Assembly: GCF_025717045.1 (NCBI RefSeq)
Contig: NZ_JAOVZN010000001.1
Location: forward strand, 186,001-250,000
Reading direction: 5' to 3'
From: Flavobacterium sp. SH_e
GTDB lineage: Bacteria > Bacteroidota > Bacteroidia > Flavobacteriales > Flavobacteriaceae
Length of the DNA stretch: 64,000 nucleotides
Under the pieces are notes generated by a model. That model saw nothing but the letters and a program-made list of their open reading frames with translations, searched no databases and was not told where the DNA came from. The stretch's first letter is position 1; each line of letters opens with the position of its first letter. The position numbers and the translations under genes are program-made. Below are positions 53,223-62,420 of this stretch, in pieces.

Positions 53223-54317
53223 ATGAAACAAATTACTCTAATCGCATCATTTTTATTGTGTTTTGGTATCACGACTACCTTCGCGCAAAAAAACAAAAAA
53301 ATGGACATAATCGCCTATTATACTGGCGACTCAGAACTTATTGACAAATATGAAGTTGGTAAATTAAACCAAATCATTTTTAGTTTTTGTCATTTAAAAG
53401 ACGGCAAGCTAACTGTCGATTCTGCTAAAGATTCAATTACAATTAAACATTTAGTTTCGCTTAAAGCGAAAAATCCTCAGCTAAAAATCATTTTGTCTCT
53501 TGGAGGATGGGGAGGCTGTGAACCTTGCTCTAATGCTTTTTCAACTGCTGAAGGACGTTTAAAATTTGCAAAATCAGTAAAAGAAATAAGTGATTCTTAT
53601 AAAGTTGACGGATTAGATTTAGACTGGGAATATCCAGCAATTGAAGGTCTTCCTGGACATTTGTATCAACCAGTTGACAAACCAAACTTTACTGAATTGG
53701 TAAAAATATTACGTTCTACACTAGGCAAAAAATACGAATTAAGTTTTGCTGCTGGAGGATTCCAAAAGTACTTGGACGAATCAATCGACTGGAAAGCAAT
53801 AACTCCATTAGTAAATCGCATCAACATTATGAGTTATGATTTAGTAAATGGATATTCTAAAGTTACAGGTCATCATACTCCATTATATAGCACAAATGCA
53901 AAAGAAGAATCAACTAATAGAGCTGTTGAGTTTTTATTAAAACAGGGTGTTCCTGCTGAAAAATTAATTATTGGAGGTGCATTTTATTCTAGAACATGGA
54001 AAAATGTAGAAAACATCAATAACGGATTGTATCAAGCTGGAGAACATATTGAAGGTGTAAACTTTAAAAACTTTGCAACAACTTATACTGAAGCTAACGG
54101 CTGGAAATATTTTTATGATGAAAAAGCTCAAGCACCATATTGGTACAATGCATCAACTAAAACTTTTGCTACATCAGATGATTTAAAATCTATTAAAGCA
54201 AAAGCGGAATATGTAAAAGCTAAAAAATTAGGCGGAATAATGTTCTGGGAACTTACTTTGGACAGTTTCCGTGACGGAATGGTAAATGAAATTTACAAAG
54301 TCAAAACCGCAAAATAA
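53223..54317 (+). CDS. secreted glycoside hydrolase family 18 protein (chitinase-like)
   Basis: A 364-residue exported protein. The start MKQITLIASFLLCFGITTTFA at 53223 gives a clean signal peptide; the frame extends upstream to 53175 but without signal character. The GH18 barrel shows IIAYYTGDSELIDKY, KIILSLGGWGGCEPCSNAFS, the catalytic motif DGLDLDWEYP (DxxDxDxE), INIMSYDLVNGY and a C-terminal GGIMFWELTLDS. It probably cleaves chitin or beta-1,4-GlcNAc glycans such as glycoprotein glycans in the periplasm or outside. No chitin-binding or sorting domain is present. Confidence 0.93.
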   Translation: MKQITLIASFLLCFGITTTFAQKNKKMDIIAYYTGDSELIDKYEVGKLNQIIFSFCHLKDGKLTVDSAKDSITIKHLVSLKAKNPQLKIILSLGGWGGCEPCSNAFSTAEGRLKFAKSVKEISDSYKVDGLDLDWEYPAIEGLPGHLYQPVDKPNFTELVKILRSTLGKKYELSFAAGGFQKYLDESIDWKAITPLVNRINIMSYDLVNGYSKVTGHHTPLYSTNAKEESTNRAVEFLLKQGVPAEKLIIGGAFYSRTWKNVENINNGLYQAGEHIEGVNFKNFATTYTEANGWKYFYDEKAQAPYWYNASTKTFATSDDLKSIKAKAEYVKAKKLGGIMFWELTLDSFRDGMVNEIYKVKTAK

Positions 54318-54318
54318 G

Positions 54319-54350
54319 AAAAAGGGAATCAAATTGATTCCCTTTTTCTT
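54319..54350. terminator. bidirectional terminator between convergent genes
   Basis: AAAAAGGGAATCA / TGATTCCCTTTTT around a 3-base loop, flanked by A-run and T-run. It serves the GH18 gene (+) and the 161-residue gene (-). Confidence 0.85.
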
Positions 54351-54367
54351 TTATATATTGTAAAAGG

Positions 54368-54853
54368 TTATTGCACCTTATTCTTATCCAATTCACCAAT
54401 AAACGGAATAGCTTCTAAAATTTCGCTTCTAATTATAGTTTGAAGATAAACTTCAAGCTGAATAAATTTTGCAGCATTTATTGAGCCAATTGCTTTCTTT
54501 GCCTGATTATAGGTTTTGGAGTAAAGTTTTTCATAGTCGATGTGATTTTTCAAAGTTGCTTTGGCTAATTCATCTGCTTTAGCATCAGTTAAAGTTTCGT
54601 AATTCGCAGCATAATCATTTATCAATTGAAACTTTGTCTGGCCTAAAGCTTTTCGCGACGTTTCATAATTATCGTAAATTTTAGTAAAGGCTGTCGCTTG
54701 CGCATCAGATAAATTCATGTACTGTTTTACCAGCTCAGCTTTAGATTTTCCATAAACACTTTGTACTACTTCTAAATCTTCTTTGTAAGAGGACTGCGCA
54801 TAAGATGAAAATGAGGCTACTGCCATGATAAGAATAAGACTTAATTTTTTCAT
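54368..54853 (-). CDS. secreted helical protein of unknown function
   Basis: 161 residues from the start MKKLSLILIMAVASFSSYA at 54853, which begins a signal peptide; an upstream in-frame ATG at 54898 is rejected because it would precede the signal. The mature part is almost all helical and charged (VVQSVYGKSKAELVKQYMNL, YETSRKALGQTKFQLINDYA), reminiscent of CpxP/Spy-like periplasmic helical proteins but without their motif. Such proteins are frequent in Flavobacterium. Confidence 0.7.
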   Translation of the reverse strand: MKKLSLILIMAVASFSSYAQSSYKEDLEVVQSVYGKSKAELVKQYMNLSDAQATAFTKIYDNYETSRKALGQTKFQLINDYAANYETLTDAKADELAKATLKNHIDYEKLYSKTYNQAKKAIGSINAAKFIQLEVYLQTIIRSEILEAIPFIGELDKNKVQ

Positions 54854-54937
54854 AGTTTTAATTTTAAATTTGTTTTTAAAAAATATATGCATACTCAAAT
54901 ATACTGATTTTTAACACTTTAAAACATAAAACACGTT

Positions 54938-55849
54938 TTAAAAAAATGAATATTGATAAACTGCTGATAGAGCATAGTAATTTAATCCGTTGTTGGTATA
55001 AGCTCCAATATGATATTGTAATCTAACAGACTGACCTTTTGCAATTGGAGTTGAGAATGTACCTCCAACACGCCAGTTATCAATTTGACTGTCTTCGGCA
55101 ACGCCATCAATAATTGTTTTTCCTCCAAAAAACCAAGTCGTATTAAAACCAAGCCACATTTGATTTTTAAAATAATAACTAGCATGAGCTTGTAAACTAT
55201 AAGTAGATTTCTGCTCCATTTTTTTACCCATGAAATCATTATTATCAGTATAAAACCAAACTCCAGCGTATGCTTCGGCATAAACATGAGTAAATCGTTT
55301 TGAGACTCCAATTTCTGGTTTAAACCCCCAACGGTTTGTACCTATATTAACTTGTTTATCATCGTAATATTTTCCTGTTGGGATAGAAGCTACTAAACTC
55401 ACTCCTAGAATAGTTTTCTGCTGAAAAGCTCTAAATTCAGACTTATCTAATGCGGGAGAACCGAGAAGATTGATCCCGAATCTTATCTTCGTATCTGCAA
55501 AACCGGTTCTGGAACCAGTCAAAACATCTCCACTTGTTCGCGTTACTTCTCCATCCATAAAAGAATAAGGAACTGCCACTTGAATACGCGCTAGTTTATT
55601 GTAAACACCAAAAGTTCTAACGTAATTTACAGCCAGATTATGGCTTCGAAGCGTAAAATCTGCAATTGGCAACGAAGGATCTGTAAGCACATTTCCATTC
55701 ATAAAAACATACCCAGCGGCAATTACATTCAATTTTTTTGGAACATTCGCATAAGCTCGAGGTTCCAAATCCTGACCATAAAGAGTCAACGTACCAAAAG
55801 AGAAAAATAAAATCAAACACTTAAATAACAAAAAAAACTTTCCTACCAT
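54938..55849 (-). CDS. outer membrane beta-barrel protein (phenol MetA-type transporter family)
   Basis: A 303-residue exported protein. The N terminus has a signal peptide up to TLYG. The mature part alternates hydrophobic and polar residues in strands of an outer membrane barrel of the PF13557 group (YVRTFGVYNKLARIQVAVPY, GFADTKIRFGINLLG, GVSLVASIPTGKYYDDKQVN, RWGFKPEIGVSKRF) and ends in YQYSFF with the terminal Phe used by the BAM complex. Members are annotated as possible transporters; substrate unknown. Confidence 0.82.
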   Translation of the reverse strand: MVGKFFLLFKCLILFFSFGTLTLYGQDLEPRAYANVPKKLNVIAAGYVFMNGNVLTDPSLPIADFTLRSHNLAVNYVRTFGVYNKLARIQVAVPYSFMDGEVTRTSGDVLTGSRTGFADTKIRFGINLLGSPALDKSEFRAFQQKTILGVSLVASIPTGKYYDDKQVNIGTNRWGFKPEIGVSKRFTHVYAEAYAGVWFYTDNNDFMGKKMEQKSTYSLQAHASYYFKNQMWLGFNTTWFFGGKTIIDGVAEDSQIDNWRVGGTFSTPIAKGQSVRLQYHIGAYTNNGLNYYALSAVYQYSFF

Positions 55850-55885
55850 ATATTCAAGTGAATTTGTGACAAGTTTAGCAATGAA

Positions 55886-56410
55886 TTATTCTACATTTTT
55901 CTCCGTTGTTTTAGGAGGATTTATTATTCCATCGTAACTAATTGGGGCTCTATTATTGCTAGTAACAGACAATGTTGCTGTACCGTTGTAAAATATTCTA
56001 AACATTAAATCATAAACATCATTTTGCCCCCTAACAGTTGCTTTGACATTGATGTTTTTCGATTTATTCTCAATTTTAACGTTCTCTGGCTTCCCTTCAA
56101 ATTTTATTCCGCCATCAGTGCTATATCCTATATTGTAACCGCGCCCAAAAAAAGGAAGATCACAAGTTGTATGATCTGCATTAAAATTTAAAAAATAAGT
56201 ATTGTAATCCAGCTGAATTAATCTTCCACCTTGCGGAGTCACTTTTTGAGCTTCAAAAATAAAATTTTGAGAAGCTATAAGTGCTTTAATTTCATTCTGT
56301 TTCTGTAATTCTCTTTCTGCTTTAAGTTCTTTTTTAGATTTTTCCTGTGCCAAAGCTGAAAAACTAAAAACACTCAAAAAAATCAACAAAACTGATATTG
56401 TAGTTTTCAT
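55886..56410 (-). CDS. DUF4251 family exported protein
   Basis: A 174-residue protein with a signal peptide (MKTTISVLLIFLSVFSFSALA), a basic coiled linker (KSKKELKAERELQKQNEIKA) and the DUF4251 domain (FIFEAQKVTPQGGRLIQLDY, YFLNFNADHTTCDLPFFGRG, DVYDLMFRIFYNGTATLSVT). Function is unknown; the family is widespread in Bacteroidetes. It is 4 bases from the upstream META-domain gene and likely in one transcript with it. Confidence 0.83.
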   Translation of the reverse strand: MKTTISVLLIFLSVFSFSALAQEKSKKELKAERELQKQNEIKALIASQNFIFEAQKVTPQGGRLIQLDYNTYFLNFNADHTTCDLPFFGRGYNIGYSTDGGIKFEGKPENVKIENKSKNINVKATVRGQNDVYDLMFRIFYNGTATLSVTSNNRAPISYDGIINPPKTTEKNVE

Positions 56411-56414
56411 ACTA

Positions 56415-56849
56415 TCATTTTTTAGTAAAACGCATCATTGCAATATCTCCTGAAATAAAATTCAATGTTTTTCCATCATCTGTAATATCATAAGATGTAA
56501 TTTTCTGCAGCGTACTCATGTAAGTCTGTTCGCCCTGACCATCTAAACACATCATTTTAGTTACCGCCATGGGTTGTGTAAAATCGATTTTGTTTCCTGC
56601 CATATTCAGTTTTCCTGTATACGAATTACAGCTATTGTTTCCAGAGACTTGTTTTTCTTTAGTATTAAAAACAATCGTAGGCTTTTTATTTGGATATAAT
56701 CCATCAAAAGTAATTCGCGGACCAGTGATATAATTCAACTCCCAAGTTCCATCAAGTTTTGAAACAGAATCTGTTTTTTTACACTTAAAAACACTACAAG
56801 AAATTAAAAGCAAACTAAAAAAAATGAGGGCAAAAATCTTTTTCATCAT
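56415..56849 (-). CDS. META domain lipoprotein (HslJ-like)
   Basis: A 144-residue lipoprotein. MMKKIFALIFFSLLLISCSV is the lipobox signal. The META domain follows: LDGTWELNYITGPRITFDGL, KPTIVFNTKEKQVSGNNSCNSY and the MCLDGQGEQTYMSTLQKI segment. META-domain proteins are envelope proteins linked to stress resistance. The start could be either of the two Met codons in a row. Confidence 0.87.
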   Translation of the reverse strand: MMKKIFALIFFSLLLISCSVFKCKKTDSVSKLDGTWELNYITGPRITFDGLYPNKKPTIVFNTKEKQVSGNNSCNSYTGKLNMAGNKIDFTQPMAVTKMMCLDGQGEQTYMSTLQKITSYDITDDGKTLNFISGDIAMMRFTKK

Positions 56850-57063
56850 AACATTAAGGATTAAATGTGAGCGAATTAGATAAAAATGGTTTTAGAAAGT
56901 ATTCGTTAAAAACCTCTACGAATTTAAACAATATTTTCCGTCTTTAACTCAATCAGCATTAAATTATAACGTATAGTTTGACTTTTTTTTAACTTTTAGA
57001 GTTAATCAATTCCATTATTTTATGTTAAATTTACTTAATCTTTAATTAAAAATGCCCGTAGAT

Positions 57064-57591
57064 ATGAAAAAACTAATCGTTTCTTTCGCTATAATTACAG
57101 CCTTAATTGTTGGCTGTAAAACAAATAACAAATCAAATGATGCTAAAACTTTGACTGTAGCATTAGAACCAAAAAGCAATAGTAAAGTAGCTGGAACTGC
57201 CACTTTTGTCGAGAAAAATGGAAAAGTTACTTTTACTGCAAAAATTACTGGTTTAGAACCTGGAGTTCACGCAATCCACATTCATGAAAAAGCAGATTGC
57301 AGTTCTGCAGACGGAAGTTCAGCTGGAGGACACTGGAATCCAACATTCAAAAAACATGGAAAATGGGGAGTTGGCGAATATCACAAAGGAGATATCGGAA
57401 ACTTTACTGCTGATGCAAAAGGTAATGGATCGATCACTCTAACTACTGATGAATGGTGTATTGGATGTGGAGACACTAACAGAGATGTTCTAGGAAAAGG
57501 CTTAATTGTACATGCTGGAACAGATGACTTTACAACTCAGCCAACAGGAAATGCAGGAGGAAGAGTTGCTTGCGCAGGAATCATCAAATAA
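57064..57591 (+). CDS. sodC: Cu/Zn superoxide dismutase lipoprotein
   Basis: A 175-residue enzyme that dismutates superoxide in the cell envelope. MKKLIVSFAIITALIVGC is a lipoprotein signal; I prefer this ATG at 57064 over the one at 57052. Copper ligands are in HAIHIHEKADC and in GGHWNP, the bridging and zinc His in KKHGKWG and EYHKGDIGN, and the last Cu ligand in IVHAG. The disulfide Cys pair is CSSADGSS and ACAGI. All metal ligands appear present, so the enzyme should be active. Confidence 0.94.
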   Translation: MKKLIVSFAIITALIVGCKTNNKSNDAKTLTVALEPKSNSKVAGTATFVEKNGKVTFTAKITGLEPGVHAIHIHEKADCSSADGSSAGGHWNPTFKKHGKWGVGEYHKGDIGNFTADAKGNGSITLTTDEWCIGCGDTNRDVLGKGLIVHAGTDDFTTQPTGNAGGRVACAGIIK

Positions 57592-57601
57592 GAAAAATCA
57601 T

Positions 57602-57640
57602 AATAACCACTATTTTTTAACAAAATCTAGTGGTTATTTC
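57602..57640 (+). terminator. intrinsic terminator after sodC
   Basis: AATAACCACTA / TAGTGGTTATT arms around an AT-rich loop. Confidence 0.7.
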
Positions 57641-57700
57641 ATTTAAAATGAATTCTAAAAGAAGAAAAAGATATAGCTTTGCATCAGCAAAATTAAATCA

Positions 57701-58903
57701 ATGATTAACCCATCAGCACCAGGCTGGATCGATAAGTTTTTTAGTGAACAAAAGTTTTCAGAAGCAATTCCTTTTGAAACTGTAGATTCGTTTTACTATA
57801 AAGTAAGAGAAACGGGATTTATCTATGGTCATATTATTGCTATAGATTCTCAAATGCCGATTCCGATAAAAGGCTGGTTTAAAACCGAAATTTCGAAAGT
57901 AGCTTTACTAAATACTTTATATCATGTTTTTTGTTTAGAGAAAAGAAATTCGGAACCTAAAAATTTTATTTCAGAAGTTTTAAAGTTTTACAAACAAATG
58001 AATCCAGAAGGGTTTAATTTGTTTAAAATTTTATTGCCTAAAGATACGCCTGCCCTTTCTCTGGAAAACATTATAGACCAAAGAGTTCAAACCAATGACA
58101 GTATAATTAGTAAAAACTTTTCGCATTTAGTAACTAATGCATTGCTATTTATTGATGTTTTAGCTTTCAGACAATATTTAGAGCATGGTGAAATTCCAGA
58201 AAAATACCTGAAAAGAATTGAAGAAACTGTTTTAGGAATTGTGGGTTTAGCTTTAAAAACCAAAACTTCAAAATCGCAGCACGACGATTTATTAATCAAG
58301 CTTTTTGAAGCTTCTATTCGATATTCTAAATTTTCAAAAGTAACGGTTGATACTTTAGAAACTTTAAATCTTGAATATTTTAAAAACAAACTAGAACAAT
58401 ATTACTTAATCGACATGGCAGGAATGGCGCTGTGGAGTGACGGAATTGTTGAAAATGAAGAATCGTATTTCTTATATGCATTGGGTTCAACAATGGGAGT
58501 TGGTGATGATTTTGTAACCAAAAGCATGGATACAACCAATACTTTTATTACAACCCATAAAAAGAAAATTCCTTATTTTAATTATTCTAATCCTGTTAAA
58601 CATTTTTATGATCAAATGACTCATAGTGTTGTCAAATTAATCATAAGAAATAAAAACAGATTGATTAAAGAAATTGTTCAAAGCAAAGAATTGATGGTTC
58701 TCCTTGCCTACTCTACAACAAGAGATTTGGATGCAAAGGAAAAGAAAAAAGTAAAAAAACAGCTTTTGGACATTTGCAAAACCATTCCGTCGCTGACCAT
58801 ATTTTTACTTCCAGGAGGAAGTTTATTACTGCCGATATTAATTAAGTTTATTCCAACCATGCTTCCATCAGCATTTAATGAGAATTTAGACGAAAACGAA
58901 TAA
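57701..58903 (+). CDS. LETM1-like protein with TerB-like middle region
   Basis: A 400-residue protein without signal peptide. The middle (MALWSDGIVENEESYFLYAL) resembles the EF-hand-free TerB helical fold, and the C terminus (LLDICKTIPSLTIFLLPGGS, LLLPILIKFIPTMLPSAF) matches the LETM1 pattern with its hydrophobic PGG-LLLP segment. Flavobacterial members of this type are known as LETM1-related biofilm-associated proteins; mitochondrial LETM1 is a cation/proton exchanger or ribosome-binding protein. One C-terminal hydrophobic segment may touch the membrane. Followed by a terminator. Confidence 0.72.
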   Translation: MINPSAPGWIDKFFSEQKFSEAIPFETVDSFYYKVRETGFIYGHIIAIDSQMPIPIKGWFKTEISKVALLNTLYHVFCLEKRNSEPKNFISEVLKFYKQMNPEGFNLFKILLPKDTPALSLENIIDQRVQTNDSIISKNFSHLVTNALLFIDVLAFRQYLEHGEIPEKYLKRIEETVLGIVGLALKTKTSKSQHDDLLIKLFEASIRYSKFSKVTVDTLETLNLEYFKNKLEQYYLIDMAGMALWSDGIVENEESYFLYALGSTMGVGDDFVTKSMDTTNTFITTHKKKIPYFNYSNPVKHFYDQMTHSVVKLIIRNKNRLIKEIVQSKELMVLLAYSTTRDLDAKEKKKVKKQLLDICKTIPSLTIFLLPGGSLLLPILIKFIPTMLPSAFNENLDENE

Positions 58904-58906
58904 AAA

Positions 58907-58938
58907 AAATCGCCCTTTTTTTTACTGGGCGATTTTTA
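58907..58938. terminator. bidirectional terminator between convergent genes
   Basis: AAAATCGCCC / GGGCGATTTT around a T-rich loop, with A-run before and T-run after. It lies between the LETM1-like gene (+) and the carbonic anhydrase gene (-). Confidence 0.85.
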
Positions 58939-58948
58939 TTTCTAACTA

Positions 58949-59584
58949 TTAAAGATCTAATTGGTAAACTTCGTCTAATTCATCATTCGAAGCAATGTTT
59001 ACATCTAAGTCAGTTACAAAACCTGAATTTAATCCGTAAACCCATCCATGCAGCATTAAATCTTGGCCATTTTTCCAAGCATTTTGCACAATAGATGTTT
59101 TTGCTAAGTTGTAAACTTGTTCTTTAGTATTGATTTCTACAAAAGCATTAAAACGCTCTTCTTCGTTCTCAATAGAGTTTAAATATTTATCATGAAGACG
59201 GTATTCATCTTTAATATGACGTAACCAGTTGTCTATAATTCCAACAGATTGATGCCCCATTGCTGCCTTTACACCTCCGCAACCGTAGTGCCCACATACA
59301 ATGATATGTTTTATTTTCAAAACATTTACTGCATAATCAAGAACACTTAACATATTCATATCAGAGTGAACAACCATATTAGCGATGTTTCTGTGTACAA
59401 AAACTTCACCTGGTTTTGCACCAACAATTTCGTTTGCAGGAACACGGCTATCAGAACATCCAATCCATAATAGTGGCGGCTGTTGTCCTTTTGCCAAATC
59501 AGCAAAATAATTAGGGTCTTTTGCTAATGAAGTTTCAACCCACTTTTTATTATTTTCTAATAACTGCTCATAAAATTTTCTCAT
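58949..59584 (-). CDS. can: beta-class carbonic anhydrase
   Basis: A 211-residue zinc enzyme that interconverts CO2 and bicarbonate. The zinc ligands are Cys and Asp/Arg in LWIGCSDSRVPANEIVGAKP and His-Cys in IIVCGHYGCGGVKAAM. The C terminus LHGWVYGLNSGFVTDLDV is typical of the plant-like beta clade. It lies downstream of a SulP transporter on the same strand, a known pairing for bicarbonate uptake. Confidence 0.95.
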   Translation of the reverse strand: MRKFYEQLLENNKKWVETSLAKDPNYFADLAKGQQPPLLWIGCSDSRVPANEIVGAKPGEVFVHRNIANMVVHSDMNMLSVLDYAVNVLKIKHIIVCGHYGCGGVKAAMGHQSVGIIDNWLRHIKDEYRLHDKYLNSIENEEERFNAFVEINTKEQVYNLAKTSIVQNAWKNGQDLMLHGWVYGLNSGFVTDLDVNIASNDELDEVYQLDL

Positions 59585-59704
59585 TTTTTTATTTTTTGTG
59601 TGGTAATTTCTAATTCTAGGAATGTCTCAAAAAAGAACTTAAATGTAAAGTTACCTAAAATTTGACATTTCTACGGCCTTAAAAATACCTAAATTTAATT
59701 ATTC

Positions 59705-61345
59705 TTATCTAACAACCTCTTTTTTAACCAGTTCTCTTTTTGCCACATCATAATAATGTTCGATTGTAACATGATTATGGTTTTCTGGCGTATTTTCTAG
59801 TTCGTAAGCTTCTTTAAAGCCTTTAAGCTTTACTTTTATGTTCTCATCAATTGCTCTGGTTTCTTTAAACTCGCGAATCAAATCCAATACATCATGCGAA
59901 ATATATTCTGTATCGTGCGCATTGATTATAACTTTAGAGTTTTCTGGAATTTCAGCCAATGTTTGTTTGATTGCCGCTTTATTCAAGAACGAAACTTCCT
60001 GAGCTAAATCAATATGAATGATATCGCCATCTTCATATTCTTCTTTCTTGAAAACATAAGCTCTTTTTAAGTTTCCTCGCAAAACGAAAATAATACTAAT
60101 AACGATTCCCAACGCAACACCTTTTAGCAAATCTGTCGCAACGACAAAGACCAAAGTTGCAATAAAAGGGACAAACTGGTATTTACCCTTTTTCCAGAAA
60201 TGCATAAAGGCTGCTGGTTTTGCTAATTTATATCCTACCAAAATCAAAACAGTCGCCAATGTTGCTAATGGAATTTTGTTTAAAATTACTGGTATAGACA
60301 ATACACTTAATAATAAAAGTACGCCATGAATAATGGCCGACATTTTAGATTTTGCTCCTGCATTATTATTCGCAGAAGATCTTACTACTACAGAAGTCAT
60401 TGGCAAACCTCCTAAAAGAGAACTCACAATATTACCAATACCTTGAGCTCTAAGCTCAACATTAGTATTTGTGTAACGTTTTTGCACATCCATTCTATCA
60501 GTAGCTTCTATACATAAAAGCGTTTCAATAGAAGCGACAATGGCAATTGTAATAGCAACTACCCAAACCTGCGGATTTGTAACAGCAGTAAAATCTGGGG
60601 TAATTATAATTGATTTAAAATCATCAAAAGATTTTGGAACTGGCAAAGAAACCAAATGTTCTTTTGCAATTGCCAAAGTGCTTCCTGCAGATACAAATAT
60701 TTCATTCAAAACTACTCCTGCAATTACGGCAACCAAAGCACCTGGAACCAGTTTTATTCTTTTTAAGAAAGGAACTTTATCCCACGCTAATAAAATTACC
60801 AATGAAACTGCGGAAACTACCACAGCTCCTAAGTGAATATGATTTAAAACATCAAATAGAAATGAAAATGAATTGCTTCCATCATTTTGAATAAAAGCCT
60901 GATCTCCTTCAAAATCTGCGTCATAACCAAAAGCGTGAGGTATTTGTTTTAAAATGATAATAATTCCAATACCCGCTAACATTCCCTCAATTACGTTTGT
61001 TGGAAAATAATTCGAAATACTTCCGGCTTTTAAAAATCCTAATGCCAATTGAATTAATCCAGCAATAAAAACAGACATTAAAAATACATCGAAAGCTCCT
61101 AAATCGGTAATTGCGGTTAAAATGATAGCTGTTAACCCAGCAGCTGGACCTGATACACTAATATGCGACTGGCTTAAATATCCTACAATGATACCACCCA
61201 CAACACCAGCAATAATTCCAGAAAATAATGGTGCTCCAGAAGCCATTGCGATACCTAAACACAACGGAAGAGCCACCAAGAAAACCACTAAACCTGAAGC
61301 AAAATCAGATTTAAGGTTGGCAAAAAGATTGATTTTTTTTGTCAT
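59705..61345 (-). CDS. SulP family anion transporter with STAS domain
   Basis: A 546-residue inner membrane transporter. About 11-14 hydrophobic segments cover residues 10-420, with the SulP signature SGLVVFLVALPLCLGIAMAS and SGPAAGLTAIILTAI. Residues about 440-540 are a cytosolic STAS domain (IIHIDLAQEVSFLNKAAIKQ, KVIINAHDTEYISHDVLDL). The adjacent beta-carbonic anhydrase points to bicarbonate as substrate; sulfate is the alternative. Confidence 0.92.
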   Translation of the reverse strand: MTKKINLFANLKSDFASGLVVFLVALPLCLGIAMASGAPLFSGIIAGVVGGIIVGYLSQSHISVSGPAAGLTAIILTAITDLGAFDVFLMSVFIAGLIQLALGFLKAGSISNYFPTNVIEGMLAGIGIIIILKQIPHAFGYDADFEGDQAFIQNDGSNSFSFLFDVLNHIHLGAVVVSAVSLVILLAWDKVPFLKRIKLVPGALVAVIAGVVLNEIFVSAGSTLAIAKEHLVSLPVPKSFDDFKSIIITPDFTAVTNPQVWVVAITIAIVASIETLLCIEATDRMDVQKRYTNTNVELRAQGIGNIVSSLLGGLPMTSVVVRSSANNNAGAKSKMSAIIHGVLLLLSVLSIPVILNKIPLATLATVLILVGYKLAKPAAFMHFWKKGKYQFVPFIATLVFVVATDLLKGVALGIVISIIFVLRGNLKRAYVFKKEEYEDGDIIHIDLAQEVSFLNKAAIKQTLAEIPENSKVIINAHDTEYISHDVLDLIREFKETRAIDENIKVKLKGFKEAYELENTPENHNHVTIEHYYDVAKRELVKKEVVR

Positions 61346-61429
61346 AATATAATACTAAAAAAAATTATTCATTAAAGATTTACCACATCTCGATAGAAAT
61401 GTGGCTAAAGTTCAAAATAATCGGAAGTA

Positions 61430-61711
61430 TTATGCTACGTTAGGTGGTGGAGCAAATATGCTCGGAGAAATATTGTCTAGCATGACAATATTTTCAGAAA
61501 TAATAGTTTTTTTCTCGATGCAAACCGGGATTAAAACTTCATGTTCTAGAATAGTTGGATGAACTACATTTTTAAGTTCTTTATGTACTTCTTCTTCAGT
61601 AATACTAAAAGATATAGCCGCACTGTTCCCTTTCTTTAACGCCTGAACAATTGTTGGGGTCGATAAGAAGGCAATAAATATGAATAATAATATGCGGGCT
61701 ACAAATTTCAT
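61430..61711 (-). CDS. small hypothetical membrane-anchored or exported protein
   Basis: 93 residues from the ATG at 61711 (MKFVARILLFIFIAFLSTPT), which begins a hydrophobic signal or anchor; a start 24 bases upstream is also possible. The mature part (AAISFSITEEEVHKELKNVV, VLIPVCIEKKTIISENIVML) has no known domain and ends with a Pro-rich tail. It lies between dps and the SulP gene on the same strand, so it might belong to the bicarbonate unit. Confidence 0.55.
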   Translation of the reverse strand: MKFVARILLFIFIAFLSTPTIVQALKKGNSAAISFSITEEEVHKELKNVVHPTILEHEVLIPVCIEKKTIISENIVMLDNISPSIFAPPPNVA

Positions 61712-61777
61712 CAAAGCAAAAATAGCGTTAAACAAATAAAATCAAAGAGATTTTTATAGAAATTTAACATAAACAAA

Positions 61778-61811
61778 AAAGCAGAATGCAATTTTTATTA
61801 CATTCTGCTTT
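61778..61811 (-). terminator. intrinsic terminator after dps
   Basis: AAAGCAGAATG / CATTCTGCTTT; on the minus strand it is followed by TTT-rich sequence. It lies 22 bases after the dps stop codon. Confidence 0.8.
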
Positions 61812-61833
61812 TAATTATTTAAAAAACAATTAT

Positions 61834-62313
61834 TTACAAAGTTTCTTCTAACCAAGCATTCATCATCCAAATTGTTTTTTCTTGCTCTGCAATGAAGTCG
61901 CTCATCATAGAATTGGTTCCTTCATCATTAATTTCGTCAGATTTGTTCAAGATTTCTCTTTCAATTTTTAACAAATCTGATAAAGAGTGAACAATCAATT
62001 GAACTGCTTTTTCATCGTTAGAAATGTTTTTTCCAACCGTCAATTTATTGTTTTTAATATAATCTTCAAAAGTATGCAAAGGCGTTCCTCCTATTGTTAG
62101 TACTCTTTCTGCGATCATATCTATTTTTAATTGTGCATCTGTATATAATTCTTCAAATTTTACATGTAAATCAAAGAAGCGCTTTCCGCGAATATTCCAG
62201 TGAATTCCTCTCAAGTTTTGATAATACACTTGAAAATTTGACAATAAAACGTTCAGTTCTTTTACTAACAATTCTGATTCTTTTACAGGTAATCCTAAAA
62301 TATTTGTCTTCAT
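61834..62313 (-). CDS. dps: Dps family DNA-binding ferritin-like protein
   Basis: A 159-residue mini-ferritin that oxidises Fe(II) with H2O2 and protects DNA. The ferroxidase site is in HWNIRGKRFFDLHVKFEELY and DAQLKIDMIAERVLTIGG; the C-terminal helix EQEKTIWMMNAWLEETL completes the four-helix bundle. It is divergent from oxyR with a 107-base shared promoter region, so peroxide control by OxyR is likely. Confidence 0.95.
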   Translation of the reverse strand: MKTNILGLPVKESELLVKELNVLLSNFQVYYQNLRGIHWNIRGKRFFDLHVKFEELYTDAQLKIDMIAERVLTIGGTPLHTFEDYIKNNKLTVGKNISNDEKAVQLIVHSLSDLLKIEREILNKSDEINDEGTNSMMSDFIAEQEKTIWMMNAWLEETL

Positions 62314-62340
62314 AATTTAATTTTTTACACTAATTTACTA

Positions 62341-62400
62341 CAAATTTAGAGTAACTTTACTAAAATAAACATAAATAAAAATTATATTTTCTTATTTTTG
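62341..62400. promoter_or_regulatory. divergent promoter region of dps and oxyR
   Basis: On the minus strand TAAATTTG at 62341-62348 is a -7 box for dps. On the plus strand TATTTTTG at 62393-62400 is a -7 box for oxyR. The 44 bases between them are AT-rich; a LysR-type T-N11-A site could lie there but no clear OxyR operator was identified by eye. Confidence 0.55.
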
Positions 62401-62420
62401 CATCACAAATTACTATCAAC

